The position numbers and the translations under genes were made by a program. Below, piece after piece: positions 1-32,057 of a DNA stretch of 64,000 nt (position 1 is the first letter of the stretch; the number at the start of each line of letters is the position of its first letter). This DNA is from Lagopus muta (taxonomy: Eukaryota > Chordata > Aves > Galliformes > Phasianidae): the NCBI RefSeq assembly GCF_023343835.1, contig NC_064439.1:22570933-22634932 (forward strand). The letters run 5' to 3'. The notes under the pieces were generated by a model. The model did not search any database, had not been told where the DNA came from, and saw only the letters and a list, made by a program, of their open reading frames with translations.

Positions 1-785
1 CAGCACCGTGGAACTTCTTTCCCTCCTGCTTTTTTATTTCTGTGAGAAGCCCCAGGTTGGTGCTTCCCTGCCAATACCTCATGTGCCAGGGTTTCAGAGA
101 GGACAGTGTACTTCCTTTCCTCCTATTAAAGAAGGGAAGAAAGTAGTTTGTCAGTCTTCAGGCAAAAGAGTTTCTGTTAAAGCTTTGTAAATGCAAAAAA
201 TCTGAACGTATTAAAGTAGGACATGAATATGAGTAGCCTTGAGTAAACATTTTCTTTACCATTTTAAACAAAACTGATTTCACAGCCTCTTTACCACCAT
301 GTGCTGAGGTCATCCTGCTCACCTTCCCACTCCGATGGGTGCCCATGGATGTTGCTCACACCTACTCCAGGAATTCCCTTGGCTGAAAATCCCTCTCTTG
401 CTACAGATCCACTCCCTGTTCCCAAATTCCTTATGGATGCTTTCCTTCCCCAGTCCACTTTCTGTGTGCTGCTCTCTTCAGATTCTATGTGGTTCCCATC
501 TCTTTTTCTCATCACTCTTCAAAGTTCACTTTCTGTTATCTTTACACCCTTCCTCTTCCTATACTGCTCCTCCCCAAAACCCTATAGATTATGTTCCAGA
601 AAGTGGCTGGCCTGCTGGTACCTCAAATGTTTTCCAACCTTATAGAAATAATTGGAGGCATTAGTTCAAAGATACTTTGCTAGAAACAAAGAAACGCTAA
701 GTCCATGCTATGCTTCATCCAATTATAAGGAAAGCAAGCTGTCATTTAGACACAATGCTATCATGTTCACTTTTAACTTGTAAAC

Positions 786-1138
786 AGAATCACAGAATCA
801 TTTGAGTTGCAAGGGGCCCTTTAAAGGTCATCTAGTTCCACTCACCTGCAGTGAGCAAGGCCACCTACAAGTACAGCAGGTTGCTCAGAGCCCTATCCAG
901 TGTGATCTTGACCGTCTCCAGGGATGGGGCATCTACCACCTCTCCAGGCAACCTGTTCCAGTGCCTCACCATCCTGATTGTAAAAAGTTCCTCCTCATAT
1001 CCAGTCAAAATCTCCCCTCTTTTAGTTTGAAACCATTTCCCCTTGCTATATCACAACAGATCCTGCTAAAGTTTCTGTCCCCTTCTTTCTTACAGCCCTG
1101 CAGATACTGACAGACCACTCTCAGGTCTCCCTGAAGCA
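786..1138 (-). mobile_element. CR1 LINE, 3' fragment
   Basis: The plus strand reads as the reverse complement of a CR1 3' end: it opens with cagaatcacagaatcat, then passes through ctccagggatggggcatc and cctgttccagtgcctcacc. It is 5'-truncated, as most CR1 copies are, and lies in the ACCS-like gene intron left of exon 5. An apparent plus-strand reading frame here is only CR1 sequence. Confidence 0.85.
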
Positions 1139-1182
1139 CTGATAAATGCTTTCAAGCAAAAAGCATTCAGGTTTTTACTCAC

Positions 1183-4100
1183 CACCAGGGTCACACAGCA
1201 CAGTTGACAGAGTGGCAAAAACTGCACAGCAGCCATTCATGACAGTGATCTGAAAAAAGCAGAACAAATGCTCCTTAGCTGAGATACCACCACCTCTGTG
1301 GTTTAAATTAAAAACGGAAGAGTGAAGAAGCCACACAACCACATACATCATACAAAGTGCTCGACTGTCACTCACTGACCACTTTTTCAAATGGAAAATT
1401 GACACTACTGATGTTTCTGTAGATCATGTATAGAGAATCACAGAACATCCCAAGTTGGAAGGGACCCACAAGGGTCATCAAATCCAACTCCTGGCTCCAC
1501 GCAGCAACATCCAAAAATCAGATCTCATATCTGAGAGCGCTGTCCAAGCACTCCTTGAACTCCAGCAGCCTGGGGCTGCGCCCACCGCCCTCTGGTGCAG
1601 ACCCTTTCCCTGACCCCAGCTGCTCTCCTCTGATGCAGCTCCGTGCCGTTGCCTGCCGCTGTCACACAGCGCAGAGCTCAGCGCTGCCCCTCTGCTCCCT
1701 GTGAGGAGCTGCAGCCGCCATAAGGCCCCTGCTCAACTCCTGTGCTCTGGGCTGACATAGATCTCTCCTGCAGTATCCTGCTGACATTTGTGTTCATGTT
1801 TACTTATCTTTTATCAGTTCAAGACAAAATAAACTGCAGACATAAGGCAATTTGCTTACATGTTCTGGTCTAAGTTCTTTTGCGGCTCTGGCATAGTGAG
1901 TCAGAAATTTGGCAATTTCTTCTCTGAAGCTAAAATACAGAAGAATTAGAGTCAGTGATGTAACTGCATATTTCTCAGAAGAAAAAACACAAAAGATGCA
2001 TAGAAAAATGAAGTTTACAAAATGAAAAAAAAAAACAACCAAAAAGAACAAACACACCATTCTGTTATGAAAGCCTTGAAGATTTTTTACTTCCTACAGC
2101 TTAAACAATATAATTTCCTAAGATACACAGAGAGCTACATTTTGTGAGATACAAAGCACACAGAAGACATCTGCAGCCTTGAGCAGCAGTGGCTGTGACT
2201 CAGCTGTTATTTCTGCACAGTGGAAAAGCAAGAAAATAAAGAAACTCATTGGAACCAAAGTGGAGCACCAGGATGTGGGCACCAGAAGCAGTGGGACCTG
2301 GTGAATGATGGCTCCAAGGGAGCTCCCATGTGTGGTGAAGGCTGCTCCACTGTTCTCCAGGAGCAGTACTCAGGCCTGGCAGCCCACAGAGCTCCCATTC
2401 ACCCCTCTCTAAGTCTGGGATGAGCCCTCCCAGGAGTCATCCACCCTCAGCTCTGAAGAGCTGCCTGTGCACACGTCTTGCACCCAGCCAGACACCAGAT
2501 CCTTTGCCAGTTTTTAGCACTGTAAGGATGGAGAAAACAACAGAACAAAAAGCCAGGCAAGCAAAAGCACATCCACGAGCAGCTGCCATTAGCACACCCA
2601 CCCTTCAGGCTCAGCAGGAGAATGAAGCCACACACTGCAACTCATGAGCATGGAGCTCAAGCGGGGACAGAGAGGGGAAGATGAACTTCTTACCTCCTCG
2701 CACCCTGCGTGTCAGGGTACTGGAAGAGATCAGGCTGCAGGCAGTCCATGTCAGGCCGTGTGAGCTGGAGACACGAGAGAGAGACAATGTAGAGCATGGA
2801 GTAATTGGGATCTTCCACTCGGCTGTACCATACTTTTTTGGTTTTAGTTGTTCAATAACAATAAGGAAATGGAGAATATATAAAAAAAAATTATTAGATA
2901 AAGTTTTATGATTTGCACTTCTCTAAGATACTAGAAGCAGCATTAAGACATCAAAACAAAGGAAGAAAAGAATGAAGGAATTACTTATTGCTCTTCTCCA
3001 TCATATACTTAATCCCACATAGAGGAGAAGCAGGCCAGCTGCTCACACAACTGCTGCTGAGATGTATCAAAGCCCAAACAATTCTTTCCAAATTGTTGAC
3101 ATCAGATGTTAATACCAACCTTGATGAGCTTCTCAACCAGCAGAAATAACACACTATGTGCTACAGAAGGAAAGCAGCTGTGCTATCAGCAATGGCTTTC
3201 CTGCCCTCAGCACAGGTGTCCCTGTGTAAACTGTCTGATATTCACTGTGGCCCCAGTTTGGGTTCATTCCTATAACAATCTCCAACTGTTGCCAGCTCTG
3301 CTGACCCCTCAGCTGAGCTGGACACTGGTTTGTGCATGGTCCTCCCTCACCAGCACCACAAAGTTGCCAGCAGTTGCACTGGTGCAAATCATCTCTGCAT
3401 GCAAGGAACACAGGAGTTAATGTGCTCCCAACAGAAGGTCTGGCCACAAGGTCCCAATTTGCCAGAACCTGAGCCAGAACATCTTGTTTTCAAGCAGGTA
3501 AACTAGAATTAATAGAGTGGGAAAAAAACTCCTTTAAAGGCTGCTCTCAGAGCCCAGCCCTGAGAACAGCAGTTTAAGTTCTCAGTTGTAGCATTAATTC
3601 TGCTCCAAGCCTGCATTCTGCACACTGAGCACTCTATGGTCTGAGCTGTGGCTCTGCCAGCAAACACGGCGGCCCCTCGTTTGGGCACCGACCACACGGC
3701 CCTTGCAGGAGCACAGCTGTGTCTGCGAAAATAGAGCACCTTCAGTTCTTTGTGTACGAAGCTGAAGCAAAACCAAATTGTGGTTTGCAACCTGAGGCGA
3801 ATTTTCATTATGTTACTTAGCAGACACAACATTCACACAGTATGTGTGATGTGCATCCTTGTGAAAGCAGCCCTACGGGCGATTTTCTCCACGCTAAATT
3901 GTTACCCGGACGCTTTGAAATTGTTAGAAAACAGCAAAGGAGCCGGCAGACCGCCACACTTACTCTCTCCTCTATCAAATCAAAGCACAGCTTGTTCTCG
4001 CTGGTCCCCAGGTTCACGATGCCCTGGAAGAGACGACACTGAACCACACCGGCAGAGCGCCGTTTCCCCGCAGCCCCCGGGCCGCCGCCCGCACCTCGGG

Positions 4101-4241
4101 GTTGCGCTCCCGGTCGAAGGGATCGGAGACGTAGAGGGCGAAGCCCCCGTCCAGCAGCCCCGGCACGCCGGCGGCGATGCGGGCGCCGCGGGCAGACAGC
4201 GCCGGGCCGGGACGCGCCGGGAAGCCGCCGCCGCCGCTCAT
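1183..4241 (-). CDS. ACCS-like PLP-dependent enzyme, N-terminal five exons (partial)
   Basis: Coding exons read on the minus strand: 4241-4095, 4023-3964, 2764-2694, 1929-1860 and 1249-1183. All have AG/GT borders and phases that join cleanly (49 + 20 + 47 + 22 codons plus one base). The joined protein contains NPEGIVNLGTSENKLCFDL, then LFQYPDTQG, REEIAKFLTHY, LRPEH and ITVMNGCCAVFATLSTVL. These line up in order with human ACCS (GIINLGTSENKLCFDL, LLQYADWRG, REEVAKFLSFY, LRPEN, VVLNGGASLFSALATVL). The family is fold-type I PLP aminotransferase-like; the vertebrate members are named after plant ACC synthase but their reaction is not settled. The catalytic lysine region and the PTPYYG block lie beyond the left edge. 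The start ATG at 4241 sits in a CpG island. Odd points: position beside PEX1, and NGCCA where human ACCS has NGGAS. ACCS versus ACCSL versus an avian paralogue cannot be decided from this fragment. Confidence 0.9.
1433..1760 (-). mobile_element. CR1 LINE, 3' fragment (diverged)
   Basis: Reverse-oriented CR1 tail. It starts agaatcacagaacatccc and gttggaagggaccc at the 3' end, then carries the gagagcgctgtccaagcactccttgaac type body of a different CR1 subfamily from the neighbour at 0.8-1.1 kb. It continues through the gctgcagccgcc block. It lies in the intron between ACCS-like exons 4 and 5. Confidence 0.8.
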
Positions 4242-4300
4242 CCTCGGGCTCGGAGCTCTGCGGCCAATGGCCCCGCCCCGGTGCTGCTTTCTGCTCTCGA
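4045..4300 (-). promoter_or_regulatory. CpG-island promoter of the ACCS-like gene
   Basis: This GC- and CpG-rich segment covers the first coding exon and upstream flank. An inverted CCAAT box (ccaat at 4264-4268) and a GC box (ccccgcccc at 4271-4279) lie 23-38 bp upstream of the start codon. No TATA box is seen. Promoter activity is inferred from composition and from the position of the start codon. Confidence 0.65.
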
Positions 4301-4319
4301 GCCAAGGTCACGATGTTCT

Positions 4320-7300
4320 AGTCAGGATTTTGGTTAAAGGCTCTTTAGTGTAATGCTTATGTGCCGTCAGGATAATGTGTACGTACCAAGGAATAACGTG
4401 CTGAATTTCCTGAAACTTGGCAATCATGGGGGACATGGAGATCAGCGCTGGATTTTAACTGGTTTGTCTGGAAGAGTCAAATAACAGCTACACACTTGTG
4501 AGAGAGAGGTACCTTCCTAATACTTTCCTACAGGAAATGCCACCAAGCCCCAACCCTGGCCTGAACCCCAACCCTGGCTCTAAGGGTGGTTCTGATCCTG
4601 CTGTGCTTATGCTGGAATTGCATAATGAGACACTGACAGCATTTTATGGATGGTTTCAAATAGTTTGCTCTTCATTCTAGAGAGCTGCTGCTCTCTGAAA
4701 GCAAAGCAGCTCACCCAGCAGCTTCAGGGGCCTGAAAATTTTTCTTGTACCAAACCCCTGCATCAGCAAGCACTTCTCAGCCAGCCCTCCCACAAACACA
4801 CACCTGCTGTGCTGCATCCTTGCCCAGGTCACTGCTGAAGACCCTTAGGAACTGTTTTTACACTTTACTGCACAGAGGAACTCCAGAATGACCTTTTCCC
4901 TGCGATTCCTTTGTCACAGAATCATTTCAATTAATTCTAGCTATTAACACCAAGGAGTTTTGGATAGTGGTGTGGGACACCACTCCTAAGAGATACAAAA
5001 TCCACCCCTATTATCTATCAGCTGCAGCTGTACCACCACTGCTATATGATGGTACTGAAAGGCACTGACTGGGAGTCCCACAAGAGCCCCACCAGCTGCT
5101 GGAGGATACAGAGGAGGAATTGCTCACACCTGTTTCTGTTGGGCTGGCTCACAGTGGTGACCTGAATGCCAGTGAAATGATGTAGCACTTCTTTACCAGC
5201 TACAATCCATGGATCAGAAGGTATTTTATCCCATACCTCTGCTTCTAGAGAACATTGCTAACTGTTATTCCGTGCATTTTCACTCCAGGATGCCTCCAGC
5301 ACATCGTCACTCCTTTGTGCCCAATGCAAATCGTGTCACATAACCCACGCTCACCTCTCAAGCCAAAGCCATGCTAACAGATGCCCCACGTTAAGAGCAG
5401 TGTAAAAACACAGCAGCCTTTACAAACCCCACAGTGAGCTGCTCTGAGGTGTGCGGCTGAACAGCTGCCAGCTGAGGTGCCTGAGTGCAGCTACTGCCAC
5501 ACTGCTCCCAGTGATGTGTCACAGAGTGAATTCCTACGTGCTGAATGGTACAAAGCATCAGGACTCCTGACTCCAGCACGCAGAGCTAATGCTCCAAATA
5601 CCAGCGTAATCCATGGAGGACATTTCCTTCTTATTCTGGTCTCTGTCAAGTTCCTGCATTATTTACGATCCTACGATCACTATCTTGCCTACCTGGAAAG
5701 GCTGCCACCCTGCTGTTCAAACACCACAGGATCATGGAAGATATTAAATGACAGTCAGATCCACATGTAATCATACAGCATTGATTTCTTTTTCCCCAAG
5801 TAAAATGATAGCTTAGATTTACTGTGAAAGAGATGAACTACGTACAGTTCCATATGATATGAACACACACATAATCACACAGCTGCTGAGAAAGACAACC
5901 TAGGAAAAAAATAAATTCCTGTGACGCAAAAGTTTTGGTTTGCAATTATATTTTAAAACATTTGCATTTGGGCTGGAAGAACATACTTTGCTTCCATGAT
6001 GCCAAGAGGAGGAAGAAACTCCCCGTACAACATCAAGTGTAGATTATTACACACAAAAGCTTCTTTGGCCAAACTGAAATTCAGAATCTGTTTTAAACCT
6101 AAAACATACGTCCATCATTTGCATGATTTGCACCTCTCCTATGAGGAAAGGCTGAGGGAACTGGGCTTGTTTAGTGTGGAGAAGAGAAGGCTCCAGGGAG
6201 AGCTCATTGTGGCCTTCCAGCACTTGAAGGGAGTGTATAAACAGGAGGGAGAACGGCTGTTCATGAGGATGGATAGTGACAGAACAAGGGGGAATGGTTT
6301 TAACTGAGACAGGGGAGGTTTGGGTTAGATATTAGGAGAAAGTTTTTCACCCAGAGGGTGGTGAGGCACTGGAACAGGTTGCCCAAGGAGGTTGTGGATG
6401 CCCCATCCCTGGAGGCATTCAAGGCCAGGCTGGATGTGGCTCTGGGCAGCCTGGTCTGATGGTTGGCGACCCTGCATATAGCAGGGGGGTTGAAATTAGA
6501 TGATCATTGTGGTCCTTTTCAACCCAGGCCATTGTATGATTCATTATGCAGGCTGTTAACTGCCACACTTAAACTGCTGAGAATTCTAGCTGGTGATGTC
6601 TATTAGGAAACATTAACATTAACATAATCTAAGCCTCAGCTCAGACTTCCATTTCAGATGGTCTAGAAAATCCTCACTTTTTTTTCAACTTGAAAATAGA
6701 AAAAAAAAGTTTGTTCCCTTAAAGCTTGAAAGTTACACAGTAAATACCTTGTGGATTTTTTTTAGTTGTACAGCAGAAATCCTATTTCCCAACAAAAAAC
6801 AATTACGATTTATGGCAGAAGAGCATAACAATAAACAACCCTGACACACTGGATGGTATTTAACGCCCTGACTTGTGGCAAAGCAAGCCTGTCAATTTTG
6901 ATCATGAGGAATTACAAAATTCTCTCTGTATTCAGACACCTGAGCCTTTCTGTAGAGCTAATTGCACTGACTAAGACAGCCTTCAGCAGAACCAACTCAC
7001 ATCACTTTTTTCCAGTGAGTTGCTTTCGCCGTTCTGCTGTCACAACCACCACCTGTCAGCACACGCTGAATCTATCTGCCCCAGGCTTTTTGTCAGATGT
7101 CACCAGCAGACTCAATCTGGAACTCTGGATCACTTCAAAACAGGTACATTCTTTCCAAGGCAGTAGTTGAAGAATTTAGCAGCTACACACTTGTAAGTTG
7201 AAATTTCCAAATACGAATCACTTTTGGAGTCAAAGCTGCCTAAGCACTTCTTAAGAAACATTTTGGGACAGTAGCAGGAATGGAATTCCTGTTTGCAAAG

Positions 7301-8430
7301 TGAAAGTGTCAGTTGCATGTTAGAAACAAGATAAGTGCTCGTATCTATATTTATCACTTGTCTCTTCAGAAGTCCCTCGACTACAAGGAAATGCTGGCTG
7401 GCTGCTGGGGAAAGGTCAGCATCAGCTGGCAACGTCAATAACAGCCGGCGTATCACCTGATCACAGAAGGGGTGATGCTGCCCAGTGCCCCAAAGCGATA
7501 CAGGTATGAGAAGGCACATGACAGTAATTACAGCCAGAAAAATCAATGCTTTCTAATTACCTCACAGAGGTAAGCAGTAGGGAAGGATGATCAGCAAAAA
7601 TGAGCAAAAGCCCACAGTATTGGCAGAATGTTGTGAAAGGGCGGTAAGGACTCACAGCAAACAGCTCCAGTACTTTTTCTTTCCAGGCCTTTTCCTTTCC
7701 CCTGCTGTAAGACTTTATCTAGTTACCGGCTGGGGAAGACAACTCTTTAACAATCTCACTGTAAGTAAGCAGATGTGACTGTAACCCCATGTAAAGTAGG
7801 GAAACTTCCAAACGAGAGATTTTTCAAGTCTCCAAGAAGAAGATAGGGTCAGAAAGATCTGATTGTTATGAAATGCAACTTGATGTTACTCTGAATAATT
7901 AACGGTGGCAAAAGACAAGATAAAATTATGTAGTTTTGTCTTAATATTTTTCTTTTTTGGCTACAGTCGTTCTAGAAGTATTACTTACCAGTATTGTTGG
8001 CCCATCAATAAACATATGAAGTACCACTCTTCTCTGAGCCCTCCAAAAGCCATTAGAGAAAAGCTGTTCAGAATGTCAGTGCATCATTTCTTGCCTTAGA
8101 CAGTACAGTTTACTCAGACAGGGAGATCATTATTAGGTTGTGGCAACTATATATTGATAAAATCAAAATTTAATTTTTTTGTGACAAACAACTGGACATA
8201 ACGTAACAGAAGTTCTCTCAAAAATTTAATATTAATTTCCAGGAAGACAATTTTCTTCAAAATAAAATGTGAAATAATTTTACAGCATGTAAACTAGAAA
8301 GACATTTTCTTCAACTGCTGCATTAATAAACCCATATGAATATAAATAATCTGATGTAATCACTTAAATATTAAGCTCCCATTTGTCATTTTCATTTACA
8401 GTTCAGTAATTACAAGCACATTAGAAGTTA
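4320..8430. other. Intergenic interval between the ACCS-like promoter and the PEX1 3' end
   Basis: No exon with family similarity was found on either strand. It holds one CR1 copy (6118-6545), a 13-bp near-tandem duplication (ccccaaccctggc, about 4550-4580) and AT-rich unique sequence. The right end should include the PEX1 3' UTR. No AATAAA was noticed on the minus strand within about 900 bp of the PEX1 stop, but variant ATTAAA signals occur at 8225-8230 and 8169-8174. The short open frames here have no recognisable protein similarity. Confidence 0.5.
6118..6545 (+). mobile_element. CR1 LINE, 3' fragment
   Basis: Forward CR1 tail of about 430 bp, the longest forward-strand copy here. It reads ctatgaggaaaggctgaggg, gagaagagaaggctccaggg, ggcactggaacaggttgccc and gatgccccatccctggagg, and ends near ccattgtatgattca. 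The open frame at 5996-6307 is partly this element and is not a gene. Confidence 0.9.
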
Positions 8431-28649
<20,219 letters not shown>

Positions 28650-29018
28650 GCTGGCGGCCGGCTGGGCCGGGCTGAGCCGGGCCCCGCCGCCGCTGCGCGC
28701 CGCCCCGCCCTGGCGCCGAACTGCCCGCTCGGGGCGGCCGGGCCTTCCCGAGATTCCTTCTCCTCCCCCCTGCCGCCCCCGGGACAATGGTACGACCCGC
28801 TGCCGACCAATGCGGTCGCGGCATCTACGCGTTCCCGTCCTCTGATTGGCCGCTCCATCGGGGGCCGCGGCTCGTTCCGCCTGGCCTCTCGACGGCGCCC
28901 GCTTCCGCTCCTGGAACAGCCGATAAGAGAAGGGTGGCGTGCCGCGCGCTGTCCGATTGGCTGCTTGCTCGGCGAGCGGCTAGAGACGCCTGCGAAGGGA
29001 GCGGCGGCGGCTGGGAAG

Positions 29019-31707
29019 ATGGCGGCGGGCGGTGGCGGCGCGCTGGGGGAGGCGTGCAGGCACCACCAGCAGCTGGGCGCCTGCGGGTCGCGCGCCAAGT
29101 ACCGCGAGGGGCGGCGGCCCAGGGCCGTCAAGGTGCGGAGCGAGGGCGGGCTGGCCGCGCCGTGCGGAGATGGCCTCCGCAAACGCTCCGAGCCGTGGAG
29201 AAGCGTCAGCTCTCGCTGACGTTCTGCGATGAGTAGGAGGTTTGCGGTCGTTCTTCCCCGCGGCGGCCCCGGGTAGCCGCACCTCGCTGTCTGCCGGCCA
29301 GGCTCCCGCCTTCCTGCTTCGGATCCCATCTGTGCGCGGAGCGCAGCGGGCCTTCCGCCATCCCGAGAGCGGCTCAGCAGCAGCGGCAACGCGAGTGCTT
29401 TGGGCTGCTATTTTTGCAGTGAAGCCAGAACGCGGGCGTTTGAGAATACTCTGTTTCTTTCAGGTGTATACCATCAACTTGGAATCTCGTTATTTACTGA
29501 TCCAGGGAGTTCCTGCGTTAGGTGTCATGAAGGAATTAGTGGAGCAGTTTGCCTTGTACGGTGCCATAGAAGAGTACCATGCCCTCGATGAATATCCTGC
29601 AGAGCAATTTACTGAAGTTTATCTTATAAAATTCCAGAATCTCCAATGTGCGAGGTATTGTACAGAGCAGTAACTGCCTTTTGCTGTTTTAATCCTTCAC
29701 GGCCTCTGTGTATGATGTACATTCCAGAGAGTTGAAGTAAAGCCCACAGTTCTGCTAATGCCATTTAGTTTCCTTCAGGGTGGCCAAGAAAAAAATGGAT
29801 GAACGGAGTTTCTTTGGGAGTTTGCTGCATGTGTGCTATGCGCCAGAATTTGAAACAGTCCAAGAAACTAGGGAGAAGCTGCAGGACAGGAGGAAGTATA
29901 TAGCAAAAGCAACAAATCAAAGAGGTTTGTAACTAAACTTCATGTAGAATCTTGATTTCAGTGGTTGGTGGGTCTTGGTAAAGTCAAAAGCATCCATTAA
30001 AGAAAATATTTTGTATTTAGCTGTTTTAAAAGATGCAATTATTTTTAAAGATGCATCTTTCAGAAAGCAATGTTTTAGTTAATGTGCACTTTAAAGCTTT
30101 AAAACCTCACTGTTTGCTTCTCTTGTTCTCTTTTCAAAATGTTATCTGAAATTCTAAGCACAGCCAGGAAAGTGGGGATCAGTTTTTTCCCCCTTGTTGC
30201 AGTTCTTTCAGGCATAGCCAAAAAGACAGTTTTGTAAGAGGAAAAAAAAGGCACATAAAAAGAACCAACCAAAAAACCCAAACCTTTTCCAGCCTGCCAT
30301 TTGACTATGTAAGGAATGTGAAGAATGGATTGGGCTGACAGGCAGCCTTGCTGCTGAGCTCCCAAGCAGCGCTGAAGGATGGACAAGCTGTAAAATAAGT
30401 ACAGTGCCAAGTACAGGCCTCTCCTTCCCTATGCTTATGTACTTGGATATCAGTATTCATTGCAGCAGGTTATTTCTTAAGGAGCTTCTTAAGCAGAATC
30501 ACAGAAAGGTAACCGGGAATGAAGTGTTGCTGGTAGCGTTTCTGTCACTGTATTGAACACTCCTTATGTGTTAGAACTAATGGCATAAAATAATGAAGTT
30601 TTTGGTTTTTTTTTTTTTTTTGGCTTCTTTGTTTTAAAGATTGGTTTCTGTTGAAGAAAACAGAAGGGCCTAGAAAGACCAAGTCTGACAGTCAGTGGAG
30701 CACATCAGCATCGTATGCAGCTAGTCACTGGGATCCATCCTGCCTTCCAGATTCTCACGGGTTGTCCCAAAACACGGAATATCCTTCTGGCAATCACAGT
30801 CAGGGCCTATTGACTTTTCCCCAGTGTGACAGCCACAGTGCTGAAGTCTCTGGGAACTTTGGTCAGAGCACATGCCTATCTCTGAAGACACATCCAGGAG
30901 GATGTGCTTCACCACTGCCTTTAATTCAGCAAAGAACAGTTCCAGTTGATAATGGAACTGACAGGTTTATGCCTCGTACAACTCACCTGCAGGAACGTAA
31001 GAGGAAGAGAGAAGAGGGTAACAAATCTGCCCTCATTGAAACAAATGTGGACAGTACTGACATCGTTATTGGTCCACAGCTACCAGAAATACCTAAAGTG
31101 GATATGGATGATGATTCACTGAACACTTCAGCTACCTTGATTCGAAATAAACTGAAAGAGGTATGGATTCTTAAAGTTCTGATATTTTCATTTTCACACA
31201 TCCTTTGAAAAAAAGTATATTTCTAAAATGCTTGCCAAAAACACATTTTTCCCTTCCTAAAATATCCAACCAAGTCCAAAAAGTGTACCAGACTTTATTT
31301 TGAAGCACCTCTGCTATGGAGAGCAAGTGATAAAATATTGAATAGTGTATATCATGGAGCATCTGAAATTGATTTGTGTGATTGAAATTTTCTCAAAAAC
31401 AAACAAATAGCTAGCATACTTGCATTTCTTAAGAGTTTTAGCTCTCACATTTAATGCTGCCTTTGGTGTTACTTCTCTCCCTTTTCTATTGAAAAAATCA
31501 ATGCAAGTATGATCATAAGAATATATGCCTGTTAGTACTCACAGCCTTATTCTAAAACTAACATTAAAAAACCCAACAATGGTTATGCTTCACTTAGAAT
31601 TTTTTTTTTCCCTGTTTCAGGTAGCAGAGTCTGTTTCGAGTACATCTGTGGAAAAACCAGGCACTAGTGCCACCAAGCCACCAGTAAAGCAGAGAAGAAG
31701 AATATAG
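29019..31707 (+). CDS. RBM48: RBM48, RRM protein of the minor spliceosome (complete)
   Basis: Five coding exons: 29019-29132, 29464-29654, 29779-29924, 30640-31160 and 31621-31707. They sum to 1059 nt, 352 aa plus TAG (human 367 aa). All introns are GT-AG. The N-terminal block RAKYREGRRPRAVK runs into the RNA-recognition motif (about residues 39-118) with YLLIQGVPALGVMKEL, TEVYLIKF, SFFGSLLHVCYAPEFE. These match human RBM48 almost word for word. Exon 4 encodes the diverged linker, then DRFMPRTTHLQERKRKRE and DDSLNTSATLIRNKLKE, also conserved. The C-terminus is basic, KQRRRI. RBM48 works with ARMC7 in splicing of U12-type introns (established for the family). It shares its promoter with PEX1 and is convergent with the calaxin-like gene. 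Confidence 0.97.
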
Positions 31708-31914
31708 ATACTGCTGGCAGCATCTTTCTACAGTTCTTTATTGAGGATATAATTTTAAATACTTACTACTTTTTTAATTTAAAAAACAAAATTGTTTTAT
31801 ACTGCATTTCCAAGCAATTCCTTGTTAAAAACAGTCCCAGTATTAAAAACTAAACCAGTGTAATACTGTAGCAAACATGTCCTGTGTACTTAAAGAACTG
31901 CAATTAGTTAAAGT

Positions 31915-31920
31915 AATAAA
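31915..31920 (+). terminator. RBM48 poly(A) signal
   Basis: AATAAA about 208 nt after the RBM48 stop codon, the first canonical signal downstream. It lies 11 bp from the opposing signal of the calaxin-like gene. Confidence 0.75.
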
Positions 31921-31931
31921 AGCAAATTCTA

Positions 31932-31937
31932 TTTATT
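31932..31937 (-). terminator. Poly(A) signal of the calaxin-like gene
   Basis: TTTATT on the plus strand is AATAAA on the minus strand, about 121 nt after the calaxin-like stop at 32058. A second copy is at 31737-31742. Use of the first would give 3' ends that overlap those of RBM48. Confidence 0.65.
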
Positions 31938-32057
31938 CCACAGCTTTTACAGTAAAGGAATATTGAAATTTAAGATATCAATTATTTTGTGTTGCTTTTA
32001 CTTCTACTGTCCTATGAGGAATGATGAAGAGTTCTTAGAGCAGTCTTCCAGTTGGAG

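Noticed and set aside
1-120. Minus-strand VLAGK similarity to the C-terminus of ACCS
   Set aside because: Five residues only, no acceptor in the right phase, and the exons that must lie between exon 5 and the last exon cannot fit in the 1.1 kb available.
3750-4337. 195-aa plus-strand frame
   Set aside because: It is the shadow of the ACCS-like exons 1-2 and their CpG island, with proline/arginine/alanine composition only.
7130-7546. 138-aa minus-strand frame downstream of PEX1
   Set aside because: No similarity recognised, and PEX1 already has its complete C-terminus at 8431.
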